A DNA stretch of 64,000 nt from Spirosoma linguale DSM 74 (GCA_000024525.1 CP001769.1:3443001-3507000); one strand, 5' to 3'. Shown: positions 44,741 through 52,794, counted from the first letter of the stretch. Program-made: numbers and translations. Notes: generated by a model from the sequence alone, not told the origin.

Positions 44741-45721
44741 ATGAAATTAACTCATTTATGGCCTGTCGTAGGCATCGGGCTCATCATCGCCTGTAATCAG
44801 ATAAGCCACAACACGCTGTTCACGAGGCTGAGTTTACTCGTGAACCTACAGCCAGCGCCACCTAAAGACAGTACGGTTCGTTATGGCGTTGAAGCGTTGA
44901 AAGTTGATACAACGCTTTTCGAAAAACCCAGACTTGTCAACACCCTAACGGACCCATCATTAATTGAGGCCTCCGGACTGGCCCCAAGCCGTACGAATCC
45001 TGGCTACCTCTGGACACAGGAAGACTCCGGGAATCCCAATCAAATTCAATTGCTGACAAAAACCGGCGACATAGCTGGCCAATACATCCTGGATGGACTG
45101 GTCAATCACGATTGGGAAGATATAGCCACTGGACCGGGTCCTGTGGCGGGCAAAACATATATCTACCTCGCTGAAATTGGGGATAACAATTTCAAATATC
45201 CCGAAAAAATCATCTATCGGTTTCCCGAGCCCTCGATAACCGGCAAGAAACTGCCGGTCAAAGAACATATTGCTAAAGTTGATGTGCTTCGGTTTAAGCT
45301 GTCGGATGGCGCGCAAAACGCCGAAGCTATGCTGCTGGACCCTATCAAAAAAGACCTCTTTATCCTGTCAAAAGGCCGTTATTCAACGGTGTATCTGGCT
45401 CCCTACCCGCAACGCATTAACCAGCCTACCCTGATGACCCGGATGCTAACGCTGCCTTTCGAAAAAGTTACGGCAGCAGCAATATCCGGAGATGGTAGCG
45501 AGATTCTGATTCGTACGTATAAAAAGTTATTCTACTATACACGGCAGCCGCACGAATCGGTCATTGACGCCCTTAAACGCGAAGCCCGGTTGATACCACT
45601 TGCCGACGAGCCACAGGGTGAGGCCGTTTGCTGGGCAAGCGATGGGTCGGGTTATTACACGACATCGGAAAGAACGTTTTTCTCCACCCAGAAACTGTAT
45701 TTCTATCCACGTAAACAGTAA
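44741..45721 (+). CDS. Propeller-like lipoprotein, hypothetical
   Basis: A 326-aa protein. The N-terminus (MKLTHLWPVVGIGLIIAC) has a lipobox-like IIAC with Cys18, so it is probably a lipoprotein. The mature part has repeats typical of beta-propellers: SLIEASGLAPSRTNPGYLW, EDSGNPNQIQLLT, DWEDIATGPG, EAMLLDPIKKDLFILSKG and EAVCWASDGSGYYTTSE. The pattern resembles the SdiA-regulated lipoprotein at 19751-20584, which also starts with a 'SGL' strand, but the two are not close copies. No catalytic residue is identified. Probably co-transcribed with DUF1460. Confidence 0.72.
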   Translation: MKLTHLWPVVGIGLIIACNQISHNTLFTRLSLLVNLQPAPPKDSTVRYGVEALKVDTTLFEKPRLVNTLTDPSLIEASGLAPSRTNPGYLWTQEDSGNPNQIQLLTKTGDIAGQYILDGLVNHDWEDIATGPGPVAGKTYIYLAEIGDNNFKYPEKIIYRFPEPSITGKKLPVKEHIAKVDVLRFKLSDGAQNAEAMLLDPIKKDLFILSKGRYSTVYLAPYPQRINQPTLMTRMLTLPFEKVTAAAISGDGSEILIRTYKKLFYYTRQPHESVIDALKREARLIPLADEPQGEAVCWASDGSGYYTTSERTFFSTQKLYFYPRKQ

Positions 45722-45767
45722 GCGCCCGCGTAACAATTTGATAACGTACGTTCAGTCAGCTACCGCT

Positions 45768-45775
45768 TAATTTTG
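45768..45775 (+). promoter_or_regulatory. -7 box upstream of the 48-residue peptide
   Basis: TAATTTTG matches TAnnTTTG and lies 25 bases before the ATG at 45801. There is no other gene on this strand nearby that it could serve. Confidence 0.55.
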
Positions 45776-45800
45776 CAGCAACCAAGCAATAACTGACTGA

Positions 45801-45947
45801 ATGGTACGACACTGGGTAAATGAGTTAATGAACCTGATAGCCGGGAATAGCCGTTATGTTCACTATCCGGTTTTTTGGCAGTTTCTTTTCATCCTGCTTC
45901 TATTCGTCCTACTCCTAATTCCGGTTCTGTTACACTTTCTGGCATAA
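45801..45947 (+). CDS. Small single-helix membrane peptide (48 aa)
   Basis: An open frame of 48 codons starting MVRHWVNELMNLIAGN and ending in a strongly hydrophobic helix (FWQFLFILLLFVLLLIP, residues 25-41) with a short HFLA tail. The N-terminal part is amphipathic, so it could be a peripheral helix with a membrane anchor. A TAnnTTTG box lies 25 bases upstream, the stop is clean, and the following gene is convergent, which supports a real gene. I recognise no family. Could be a small stress, toxin-like or complex-subunit peptide; no evidence decides. Confidence 0.6.
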   Translation: MVRHWVNELMNLIAGNSRYVHYPVFWQFLFILLLFVLLLIPVLLHFLA

Positions 45948-45988
45948 CGTCATTCGTTACTAGGCTATCAGAATCGATCTGAAGCCGG

Positions 45989-47584
45989 TTAAGCAACAGG
46001 TGTAGCTGTTAAAACACTGGCAAGTTTCTTCCCATCGGCAACGCCAAGACCGGTACAGGCATCCCAGCCGGTGGTTGCTGCATAGCCTTTGTTTCCTGTC
46101 GTTGTCGTGTTGTTTCCCTGCGTAATATCTCTGAAAGCACTCGGATTGGCATAGATGAGCGGATGTATAAACCCAACCGCTTTACCCCGCTGCTGGTTAA
46201 TAAGAGCAATCAGCCCCGCCATAAGTGGAGCCACCGCACTTGTCCCGCCAAACACAAGGTTACTGCCGTCAACCCGCACGGCATAACCCGTTACGGGGTC
46301 GGCCACGGCGGCTACATCGGGAACACCCCGTCCTATTCGGGTTTTATCATTGACGGATGGCGGCACATGACTTTTCTGCTGGTAATCCGGCAGGTCAAAT
46401 ACATCACTAACCCCGCCCCCTGTGGCGCTGGTTTTACTTTCATGCCAGACCACTTCCGACGCAATAACATTATCGGTAGCGGTGAGTTTTGTGCCGCCAC
46501 AGGCCAGCACAAACGGGCTCGAAGCCGGGAAATCAACGTGCGCTTTACCGTCACCTACACTGTCATCGGACCCGGTATCGCCCGCAGCGGCACATACGGT
46601 TATACCCAAAGCCGCAGCCGCCTGAAAGGCCTGATTGAACGACGTGAGCGCCTGAGGTGTCCAATTGCTTTCGGCAGCTCCCCAACTGATGGAAATGACA
46701 GAGGGTTTGTTTTTCGTGTCGTGCATGGCCGTGGTAATCGCATCCAGAAACCCCTGGTCCGTATTTGGGGCAAAATAGACCACAATTTTTGCCCCCGGTG
46801 CCACCCCACCGGCAACGTCGATGTCGAGCATGACCTCACCGTCAGCACTGTCGGCCGTACTGGGTGCGTTATGTCCCCCATCAACCGAAACCGCCACCAC
46901 CGTTGGTGGTTTAAGTCCGAGGCCACCAAAATAAGTTTTAATATCAGCCGTGCGGAAGCCACCCCCTAACTCGATTATGGCAATGCATTGCCCTTTTCCC
47001 GTTACCCCGGTCGGAAAATTATAAAGCCGGGCCAGTTGGGGTGGGGTATAGGAAATACCGCCCGCCCTAGGAGCCACTTTTGTTCCCTTTTCCGGCTTAT
47101 AGACCTGAAAGTGAGCCCGTGCCTGTGGCCGGTTGTCAAGTCCAAACACACCTTCTATATGCTCGACCAATTCGGAAGGTACATTGACAACGCCTGTCCG
47201 GCCCCGAAACACGGTTCCATCGGCCAGTTGGTAATTGGCAAGCGACACGCCGAATGCCTGTTCCATTTGCGCTACTGTTCCCCTTAGTAAAACACTACGC
47301 CGGGCAAGACTCTGTTCGACCAAACTTAGGTCATAGGCCGAAGCAAAGGCTTCAACCTGTTTGACAATGGCCGGATCGGCACCAAACCGGCTGGCATACT
47401 CACTTCGGCTCACAACCTCTGTTACCGGGGCTGTTGTACTCACCAGCGACGCCAGTGTTCGCTTGCGACGAATGCGTATGGTGACGGTCAACACCTCATT
47501 CGGGTCAAGCGTTTGTGAAGGGGCAGCGTCGGGAACGGTCTTTTCGCTACCGGGTAGCGGAACGAGTTGATCAAAAGCGCTCAT
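45989..47584 (-). CDS. S53 sedolisin / pro-kumamolisin protease without signal peptide
   Basis: A 531-aa acid serine protease of the S53 family. A propeptide (~30-160: SEYASRFGADPAIVKQVEAFA; VLLRGTVAQMEQAFG) precedes the subtilisin-fold catalytic domain. The triad is Glu250 and Asp254 (DGEVMLDID) and Ser449 (FGGTSAVAPLMAG), with Asp336 (AAAGDTGSD) as the oxyanion acid; a Ca-site-like Asp cluster lies near the C-terminus. The family is normally exported, but here the ATG at 47584 gives MSAFDQLVPLPGSEK, with no signal peptide and no in-frame extension found. It may use another export route, be released by lysis or act inside the cell. Confidence 0.88.
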   Translation of the reverse strand: MSAFDQLVPLPGSEKTVPDAAPSQTLDPNEVLTVTIRIRRKRTLASLVSTTAPVTEVVSRSEYASRFGADPAIVKQVEAFASAYDLSLVEQSLARRSVLLRGTVAQMEQAFGVSLANYQLADGTVFRGRTGVVNVPSELVEHIEGVFGLDNRPQARAHFQVYKPEKGTKVAPRAGGISYTPPQLARLYNFPTGVTGKGQCIAIIELGGGFRTADIKTYFGGLGLKPPTVVAVSVDGGHNAPSTADSADGEVMLDIDVAGGVAPGAKIVVYFAPNTDQGFLDAITTAMHDTKNKPSVISISWGAAESNWTPQALTSFNQAFQAAAALGITVCAAAGDTGSDDSVGDGKAHVDFPASSPFVLACGGTKLTATDNVIASEVVWHESKTSATGGGVSDVFDLPDYQQKSHVPPSVNDKTRIGRGVPDVAAVADPVTGYAVRVDGSNLVFGGTSAVAPLMAGLIALINQQRGKAVGFIHPLIYANPSAFRDITQGNNTTTTGNKGYAATTGWDACTGLGVADGKKLASVLTATPVA

Positions 47585-47700
47585 AACGGAAAAGTATTGG
47601 AGTTTAGCTATACAGGGTGATTCTTCACTAACGAATTCCAGCCGCTTTTGTCGGATTAAAATTCACTAAAAAGGCCCCTGAAACACACTCCAAAGGCATT

Positions 47701-48114
47701 CTACCAGATCAGTACCAATGTGCCGCCAATAATCAGCAGTGCGCCCAAAGCCGATTTCCAGGTCAACACTTCGCCCAGAAACAAAACGGACAGTAGAATT
47801 GCTATTGCTACGCTCAATTTGTCGACCGGTGCTACCTGCGATACTTTTCCCAGTTGTAGGGCTTTAAAATAAAAGACCCAGGATAGCCCCGTTGCTGCGC
47901 CGGAGAGTATCAGGAAAATCCAGTTCTGCCGGGTAAGGTTGGGAAAGGAATCCAGCCCGCCCCGGTAGAAAACAATGCCCCAGGCTACCAGCAGAATGAC
48001 AACAGTACGAATAGCTGTAGCCAGATTTGTATCGACTCCTTTAATACCAATTTTTGCCAGTACGGCCGTTAAGGCAGCGAAAAAGGCCGAAAGCAATGCA
48101 TAGATCCACCACAT
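47701..48114 (-). CDS. Half-size EamA-family transporter
   Basis: A 137-aa membrane protein with four or five helices (2-20, 33-52, 65-87, 90-113, 118-136). It is a single EamA/DMT domain: RTVVILLVAWGIVFYRGG, GAATGLSWVFYFKALQ (hallmark loop), DKLSVAIAILLSVLFLGEVLTWK and ALGALLIIGGTLVLI. Full-size EamA transporters have two such domains, so this one must dimerise, like small multidrug resistance proteins. The substrate is unknown. It is isolated; upstream is a long AT-rich gap and downstream a convergent/unrelated protease. Confidence 0.82.
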   Translation of the reverse strand: MWWIYALLSAFFAALTAVLAKIGIKGVDTNLATAIRTVVILLVAWGIVFYRGGLDSFPNLTRQNWIFLILSGAATGLSWVFYFKALQLGKVSQVAPVDKLSVAIAILLSVLFLGEVLTWKSALGALLIIGGTLVLIW

Positions 48115-48325
48115 AGGAAAGTGTAAGATTTACGGTAAACCGGAAGATCGGCAAACTGGTAATATCACCACTTAAACAGAACCACTCAATGCGTAATAAC
48201 GATGTAATTGAGAAGATTGAGTGTTGTTGAAATAAACAGGCCCGTTCGTACATATTGAGGTTAATGAGCTGTGACCTGAGCACTTTTCTCAGGGTCTAAA
48301 AAGCATCTACCAACCTACTCGATAC

Positions 48326-48361
48326 ATGCCCGGCCTACCTCTTGTAGGTTGGGCATTTTTA
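48326..48361 (+). terminator. Orphan plus-strand terminator with an alternative hairpin
   Basis: ATGCCCGGCCTAC (48326-48338) pairs with 48344-48356 (13 bp, two G-U), followed by T5. An alternative pairing joins CCAACCTAC (48310-48318) with GTAGGTTGG (48344-48352), which would break the terminator. No plus-strand gene lies upstream, so the transcript that uses it is unknown. Confidence 0.7.
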
Positions 48362-48378
48362 TGGTTAATGACGGTACT

Positions 48379-48594
48379 TTATAACTCCGTCTTTGTACTG
48401 GGTTCTAATTTCTCCCTAATTCGCAACAACGTGTCCCGACTAGCACTGTCTCCAGAACGAAGGCCAATAATCGCCAGATCGACGGTATTTTTTATATTGA
48501 ATGTTGATTCCCAGCCAGATATTTGAAAGTAGCCTTTGGGCGGCAGTTTTCGACCGGTGAAGAAGGCAATTAATTTCTCGTCAGCACTATTCAT
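48379..48594 (-). CDS. Small hypothetical protein (71 aa)
   Basis: A 71-residue soluble protein starting MNSADEKLIAFFTGRKLPPKG. It has a helical N-terminus, a short GYFQISGWESTFN beta part and a C-terminal helix (ASRDTLLRIREKLEPS). The size and the 'helix-LP-...-helix' layout recall small Bacteroidota DUF6965-type proteins, but the match is weak. No signal peptide. No operon partner is clear: 48717-49340 lies upstream on the same strand with a 122-base gap that has a hairpin. Role unknown. Confidence 0.55.
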   Translation of the reverse strand: MNSADEKLIAFFTGRKLPPKGYFQISGWESTFNIKNTVDLAIIGLRSGDSASRDTLLRIREKLEPSTKTEL

Positions 48595-48716
48595 ACGGTA
48601 AAAATACGCGTCATAGTACTCCCATATTGCCTAAAAAGCTACTATTTAATTCTGCGGAAGCATACCTGACAGGCTTATAAAAGCTAAGCCGCTAGTGCAC
48701 AGCCTGTAGCTTTTTC

Positions 48717-49340
48717 TCAGTTTTTTTCTGGGTGAGTAGTCAAGCGCTGCTTTTCTTTTTCTAATCGATCGAATTCAATTAGGGCCTGATCAACATTTCT
48801 CAATTCGCAGTCCGAAGACAAGGCAAGTAATCGCTGACTGGCAATATCCAGCCTGCGCTTATTCTCCCGTTCGCAATTGCTGGTATACCCCGTTGACTGA
48901 ACCGCAAGGGCCCACACATCGTCCCGTAGCCAAACCTCTCCTTCAATCAGCATTGGTTTTCCACGTTCGCCGGAACATAGCCTAACTGTGTAGGGCGGTC
49001 GGGCAAGCCCCTGACCATGCTTCGTAGTAAACACCTTTTTCAGAGCATCACTATAATCGCAGGATATTCTGAATAATCGATCGTCGTAAAAGTATACCGA
49101 GATTGCTGTTACCCGTACGCCCTCAATGAGCACAGTCGATGCCGTAAAGGAACGGATATGCGTACAAGGCAGGGCTATAGTTCCTTTGACATACGATTGA
49201 TCGTCTTCTACAAATTCAAGCTTGTTGAGCGAGTCCGGTGGTGTGAGTCCTATTACCAGACTGCCCAATCCACGTAGCCTGGTCTGGGCAGCGAGCGGAT
49301 AATGTAAACAAAGCGCGACAAACAGTATAAGGTGCTTCAT
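48717..49340 (-). CDS. Secreted hypothetical protein
   Basis: A 207-aa protein with signal peptide (MKHLILFVALCLHYPLAAQ) ending at about residue 19. I do not recognise the family. The mature part has a Cys-containing, mixed alpha/beta sequence (GLTPPDSLNKLEFVED; VTAISVYFYDDRLFRISCDY; YTVRLCSGERGKPMLIEGE) and a Lys/Arg/Glu-rich C-terminal helix (IEFDRLEKEKQRL). Four cysteines could form disulfides. The start at 49340 gives a proper signal peptide; 49355 adds five residues in front. It follows the tRNA terminator and has no recognisable partner. Confidence 0.62.
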   Translation of the reverse strand: MKHLILFVALCLHYPLAAQTRLRGLGSLVIGLTPPDSLNKLEFVEDDQSYVKGTIALPCTHIRSFTASTVLIEGVRVTAISVYFYDDRLFRISCDYSDALKKVFTTKHGQGLARPPYTVRLCSGERGKPMLIEGEVWLRDDVWALAVQSTGYTSNCERENKRRLDIASQRLLALSSDCELRNVDQALIEFDRLEKEKQRLTTHPEKN

Positions 49341-49356
49341 ACGAGAAGTATACAAA

Positions 49357-49396
49357 AAAATAAGCCACTTAACATTTCTGCTAAGTGGCTTATTTT
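49357..49396 (-). terminator. Terminator downstream of the tRNA
   Basis: Arms 49357-49371 and 49382-49396 are perfectly complementary over 15 bases (AATAAGCCACTTA core), with T7 on the minus strand. It follows the tRNA 3' end by 5 bases. Confidence 0.85.
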
Positions 49397-49401
49397 AATT
49401 G

Positions 49402-49485
49402 AGCCAGTGGAGGGATTCGAACCCCCGACGCGCTTGCGCATCCTGATTACAAATCAGGCGGAATCGACCGCTATCCGACACTGGC
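49402..49485 (-). tRNA. tRNA-Thr (anticodon TGT), long variable arm
   Basis: An 84-nt cloverleaf on the minus strand. The acceptor stem is 7 bp (GCCAGTG/CACTGGC) with U as discriminator and no encoded CCA. The D arm holds A14, GG at 18-19 and A21. The anticodon stem CCTGA/TCAGG encloses the 7-base loop TTTGTAA, so the anticodon is TGT (Thr, reads ACA). The variable region is 15 nt with the short stem GCGC/GCGC, as in class II tRNAs. The T arm is GGGGG-TTCGAAT-CCCTC. Thr tRNAs are normally class I, with a 4-5 nt variable loop, so this arm is odd. A terminator follows immediately. Confidence 0.9.
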
Positions 49486-49577
49486 GACTCCTTACTTAAT
49501 CCGTTTCCGAATCGTGATGCAAAAGTAGGCTTTTTCGCTGTCCTATGCAAGTAGAGGCCTTAAAAGTAAAAAACTTT

Positions 49578-49619
49578 TTTTGACAGAAGAACGATCAGAC
49601 TGACGTTCTTCTGTCAAAA
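49578..49619. terminator. Hairpin after the DUF349 gene
   Basis: TTTTGACAGAAGAACG (49578-49593) is fully complementary to 49604-49619; 10-base loop. It lies 2 bases beyond the DUF349 stop (49622). The minus-strand tail is A-rich then T-rich, so termination strength is uncertain. Confidence 0.7.
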
Positions 49620-49621
49620 GC

Positions 49622-51895
49622 CTATGCCTGTGCTACCCGAAGTTGGTGGCGCAGATCGTCCAGCTGCTTTTCAGCATCGGCGATTTTTTTGTCAATTTCA
49701 GCGCGAAGTTTATCGGCGTTCTTCGAGCGGGCAAAGAACTCGATGTTGTTACGGTATGTAGCAATATCGTTCTCGATAGACGTGATACGACGGCGAATGT
49801 CGCTCTCCCGCTTGTTGTCACCACCACCGTCGCGGTTTCCACGACCAAAGTCGCGATCCCGATCACGGCCGCCCGAGCGGGTTGCTTCGGCTTCACTTTG
49901 CAGCATGATCCGCTCTTTGTCTTTCGCCGGGATTTTACCGGTTGAGCCAACCAAAGCGTTCACTGCGTTGATGTAGCGCTTCTGAATCGACTGCATGTCT
50001 TTCTTCGGCACGAAACCGATGCTGTTCCATTCTTTCTTGAACTCATTCAACTCGGAAAGATCAGCGTTGGCACTTGCAGCCGCTTCGATCCGTTCGATCA
50101 GGGCCGTTTTCTGCGCCAGGTTATTTTCAAACTCGCGCTCGGTTTCCTGGTTTTTAGAGCGCTTCTTGTTGAAGAACGCATCGCAGGCAGCTTTGAACCG
50201 ATCGAAAATGCTATTCTTCTGCTTTTCAGGCACCTGACCAATGTTTTTCCACTGGCGCTGGAGTTCGATAACCGTCTGGGTAATTTCGGGGGACTCTTCC
50301 CCGGCTGCCAGAATGGCTTCAACCTGCTCGCAAAGTTCGGTTTTGGCGCGTAGGTTTTCTTCCCGCTTGCTTTCGAGCTGACGGAAGAACTCGCCTTTGT
50401 TATGGAAGAATGTCTTTAAAGCAGCCCAGAATTTCTTACTCAGCTCTTTACCTTCTTCGCGGGGCATTGGGCCTTTGATGGCATTCCAACGATCCTGCAA
50501 AGCCATTACCGCTTTCGTTTTGTCGTTCCAGTCATTAATACTGTTCGACGTAAATGAGGTAATGGGCACCAATTCTTCGTAAATAGCCGACTTTTCTTCA
50601 TACAACTGTGCCGACTCTTTGCGCTGTTCGTTGGTTTGGCCGCGACGTTTGTCATACAGCACATCCAGCGCAGCTTTCATCCGGCCCCAGAGTACTTCCT
50701 GCTCGGCCTTGGGAGCCGGACCGATATGTTTATATTCTTCGAACAGCGCATTGGCTTCATCAATGGTTTGACGCGTTACCGGCGTCTCTTCCGCTGCTTT
50801 CGCCATTGCTTCGACCTTTTCGATCACCTCTGTTTTCAGGCTGGTGTTCCGTTTGCGGTCGAGTTCTTTTAATTCAAAATAAATGTTCCGGTTGCTGTAA
50901 TAACGATCAACCAGCGCGTGGTAAGTTGCCCAGAGCGTAGCGTTGTGCGGGGAGTTCATATTCCCGGCCGCTTTCCACTCGTCCTGGATTTTCTTGAACT
51001 CGTTCCAGCTAACTTTAGGATCTCCTGCGTTATTTTCGTCTGTTTCGACCAGCTCGCGCAGACGGGTCAGCAACTCCGTTTTGGATGCGAAGTTTGTATC
51101 CTTCGCCTTATCCAGATTCTGGAAGTACGTGTTTTTCTGACTCTTGATTTGCTTGTATAACTCATCGAACCGATTTACCGAATCGTCATACTTATAATCG
51201 AAACCCTCTTCAGCACCCGTTTCAGCAACGTATGCCTGTAAAGCAGCTTCGCGTTCAGCCCGTTTCATCTGGTCGAAAAGCGGCTTCACTTCCTTCAGTA
51301 CCTGATCTGCTTTTTTGAAATCGCCCGGCGAAACCGACGCAATGCTGATAGCCGCCATCTGTGTTTCGAGCAGATTCACAAAATCCTGCTTTGTGAACTG
51401 GCTGTAATCGACAGCTGCCTGTGGAGCGGTGTCATCTTCAGCATCCTCCAGTTCAGCATATTGTGCCGTAATCTCTTCACTAACAGAGACCTCATCCGAC
51501 GCAGACTGACTCCCCTGAACGTCATCGGCGGGTGTCGACGCTGTCGTATCAGCTGTGGGGTCGGATGCCGTTTCAGCAACCGGGGCAACGTCTTCAGATG
51601 ACGCAGCCACCGGCGTCTCGGCCGATAGGTCCCCATCTGTAGCGTCGGCACTGGCAGCCTGAGGCTGTGTCTCTTCAGTTTCAGCAGAAGGCGTTTCTGT
51701 TTGTTCGGATACAACGGTGCCATCCTCGACTAGAGATTCTGGAGCCGGGACTTCATCCGAAACAGCTGATTCTTCCGATACGGAACTCTCTGCCGCTGCG
51801 GGTGTGGTATCTTCGGGCGTATTGACTGCCAGCACATCGGTTGCCTGAATTGGGGTTTCCGGCTGCTGGTTAATTTCCTGTTCTTCGTTTGCCAT
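49622..51895 (-). CDS. DUF349 repeat protein with long acidic N-terminus
   Basis: A 757-aa cytosolic protein. The first ~170 residues are low-complexity and acidic (rich in Glu, Thr, Ala, Ser, Pro), probably disordered. From ~180 on there are several DUF349 units, recognised by Trp-rich motifs: WNEFKKIQDEWKAAGN, LWGRMKAALDVLYDKRRGQ, QWKNIGQVPEKQKNSIFDRF and EWNSIGFVPKKDMQSI. A C-terminal coiled coil ends it (RRRITSIENDIATYRNNIEF; KLRAEIDKKIADAEK). DUF349 proteins are linked to cell size, DNA-associated or ribosome-related functions in other bacteria, but the role here is unknown. Start 51895 is chosen because the acidic MANEEQE follows the divergent promoter. Confidence 0.85.
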   Translation of the reverse strand: MANEEQEINQQPETPIQATDVLAVNTPEDTTPAAAESSVSEESAVSDEVPAPESLVEDGTVVSEQTETPSAETEETQPQAASADATDGDLSAETPVAASSEDVAPVAETASDPTADTTASTPADDVQGSQSASDEVSVSEEITAQYAELEDAEDDTAPQAAVDYSQFTKQDFVNLLETQMAAISIASVSPGDFKKADQVLKEVKPLFDQMKRAEREAALQAYVAETGAEEGFDYKYDDSVNRFDELYKQIKSQKNTYFQNLDKAKDTNFASKTELLTRLRELVETDENNAGDPKVSWNEFKKIQDEWKAAGNMNSPHNATLWATYHALVDRYYSNRNIYFELKELDRKRNTSLKTEVIEKVEAMAKAAEETPVTRQTIDEANALFEEYKHIGPAPKAEQEVLWGRMKAALDVLYDKRRGQTNEQRKESAQLYEEKSAIYEELVPITSFTSNSINDWNDKTKAVMALQDRWNAIKGPMPREEGKELSKKFWAALKTFFHNKGEFFRQLESKREENLRAKTELCEQVEAILAAGEESPEITQTVIELQRQWKNIGQVPEKQKNSIFDRFKAACDAFFNKKRSKNQETEREFENNLAQKTALIERIEAAASANADLSELNEFKKEWNSIGFVPKKDMQSIQKRYINAVNALVGSTGKIPAKDKERIMLQSEAEATRSGGRDRDRDFGRGNRDGGGDNKRESDIRRRITSIENDIATYRNNIEFFARSKNADKLRAEIDKKIADAEKQLDDLRHQLRVAQA

Positions 51896-51912
51896 GTTGG
51901 GAACGTACCGAT

Positions 51913-51928
51913 TACTTTTGCAAAAGTA
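51913..51928. promoter_or_regulatory. Palindromic divergent promoter (two overlapping -7 boxes)
   Basis: The 16-bp sequence TACTTTTGCAAAAGTA is a perfect palindrome. The top strand box TACTTTTG (51913-51920) points to pdxH (start 51989) and the bottom strand box, the same sequence at 51928-51921, points to the DUF349 gene (start 51895). Both match TAnnTTTG exactly. Confidence 0.7.
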
Positions 51929-51988
51929 CGACAATATGCGGATTTTCTTGTAGTACAGTAATTGAAAAGCCACTAACGAACATATAAG

Positions 51989-52630
51989 ATGCCTTCATCT
52001 ATCAGCAAGTTACGGAACGAGTACACTTTAAACGGGTTGGATGCGGTCGATGTTTTACCAGATCCGGTTGCCCAGTTTAAGGAGTGGTTTGACGCTGCCC
52101 TTAGTGCGGCCGTTCCAGAACCAAATGCCATGCACGTAAGCACCGTTTCGAAGGATGGTCGCCCGGATGGGCGGATTGTACTACTCAAAGATGTGTCAGA
52201 TGCCGGTTTTGTTTTCTATACAAATTACGAAAGCCGTAAAGGACGTGAACTTACCGAACATCCGTTCGCTACGCTTACTTTTTTTTATCCCGAACTCGAA
52301 CGGCAGATTCGGATTGAAGGACGAGTAGAGAAAGTCGGCCCCTCAGAATCAGACGATTACTTCCATAGCCGCCCGCGAGGAAGCCAGATCGGAGCCTGGG
52401 TATCGAATCAGAGTACCGTCATTGAGAACCGTGAAGTGCTCGAAAATCGACAGCGTGAACTCATCGCACAGTTTGACGGTCAGCCTATTCCACGCCCACC
52501 GCACTGGGGCGGCTTCCGGGTTGTTCCCGATATGATTGAATTCTGGCAGGGACGCCCCAGCCGACTTCATGATCGTATCCGGTACCGAAAAGAAGCTGAC
52601 AACTGGCTGATCGAACGGTTGTCGCCTTAA
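51989..52630 (+). CDS. pdxH: Pyridoxine/pyridoxamine 5'-phosphate oxidase
   Basis: FMN-dependent oxidase that makes pyridoxal 5'-phosphate (213 aa, soluble). Recognisable blocks: PEPNAMHVSTVSKDGRPDGR, RIVLLKDVSDAGFVFYTNYES, KGRELTEHPFATLTFFYPEL, QIRIEGRVEKV, SRPRGSQIGAWVSNQS and the C-terminal WQGRPSRLHDRIRYRK ending WLIERLSP, the diagnostic end of the family. The length is standard. It is transcribed from one side of a palindromic divergent promoter shared with the DUF349 gene. No terminator or operon partner is clear; the next gene (acs) has its own box. Confidence 0.96.
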   Translation: MPSSISKLRNEYTLNGLDAVDVLPDPVAQFKEWFDAALSAAVPEPNAMHVSTVSKDGRPDGRIVLLKDVSDAGFVFYTNYESRKGRELTEHPFATLTFFYPELERQIRIEGRVEKVGPSESDDYFHSRPRGSQIGAWVSNQSTVIENREVLENRQRELIAQFDGQPIPRPPHWGGFRVVPDMIEFWQGRPSRLHDRIRYRKEADNWLIERLSP

Positions 52631-52794
52631 CCGTTTCCTTTCGATTTCTGCCTTTTTCTCCCTGCCCTTGTTTCGTGATTAGCCTGCTCTTTCTGGCTGA
52701 TAAAAAACGAGTTAAAGGCAGGCAGTTGACAGTCGGTCACTCGGCATAGTATACAATTCTGAGGAGTGCATTAGCGATTCATTGAACGAGTGAA

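Noticed and set aside
46163-46969. 268-codon plus-strand open frame inside the sedolisin gene
   Set aside because: It lies antisense to a protein with a complete catalytic triad; the sequence is basic and without domain character.
48041-48283. 80-codon minus-strand frame overlapping the EamA start
   Set aside because: It is out of frame with EamA, has no homology I recognise and lacks a promoter box.
49402-49485. Reading the tRNA as tRNA-Tyr because of the long arm
   Set aside because: The 7-base loop is TTTGTAA, so positions 34-36 are TGT, not GTA.
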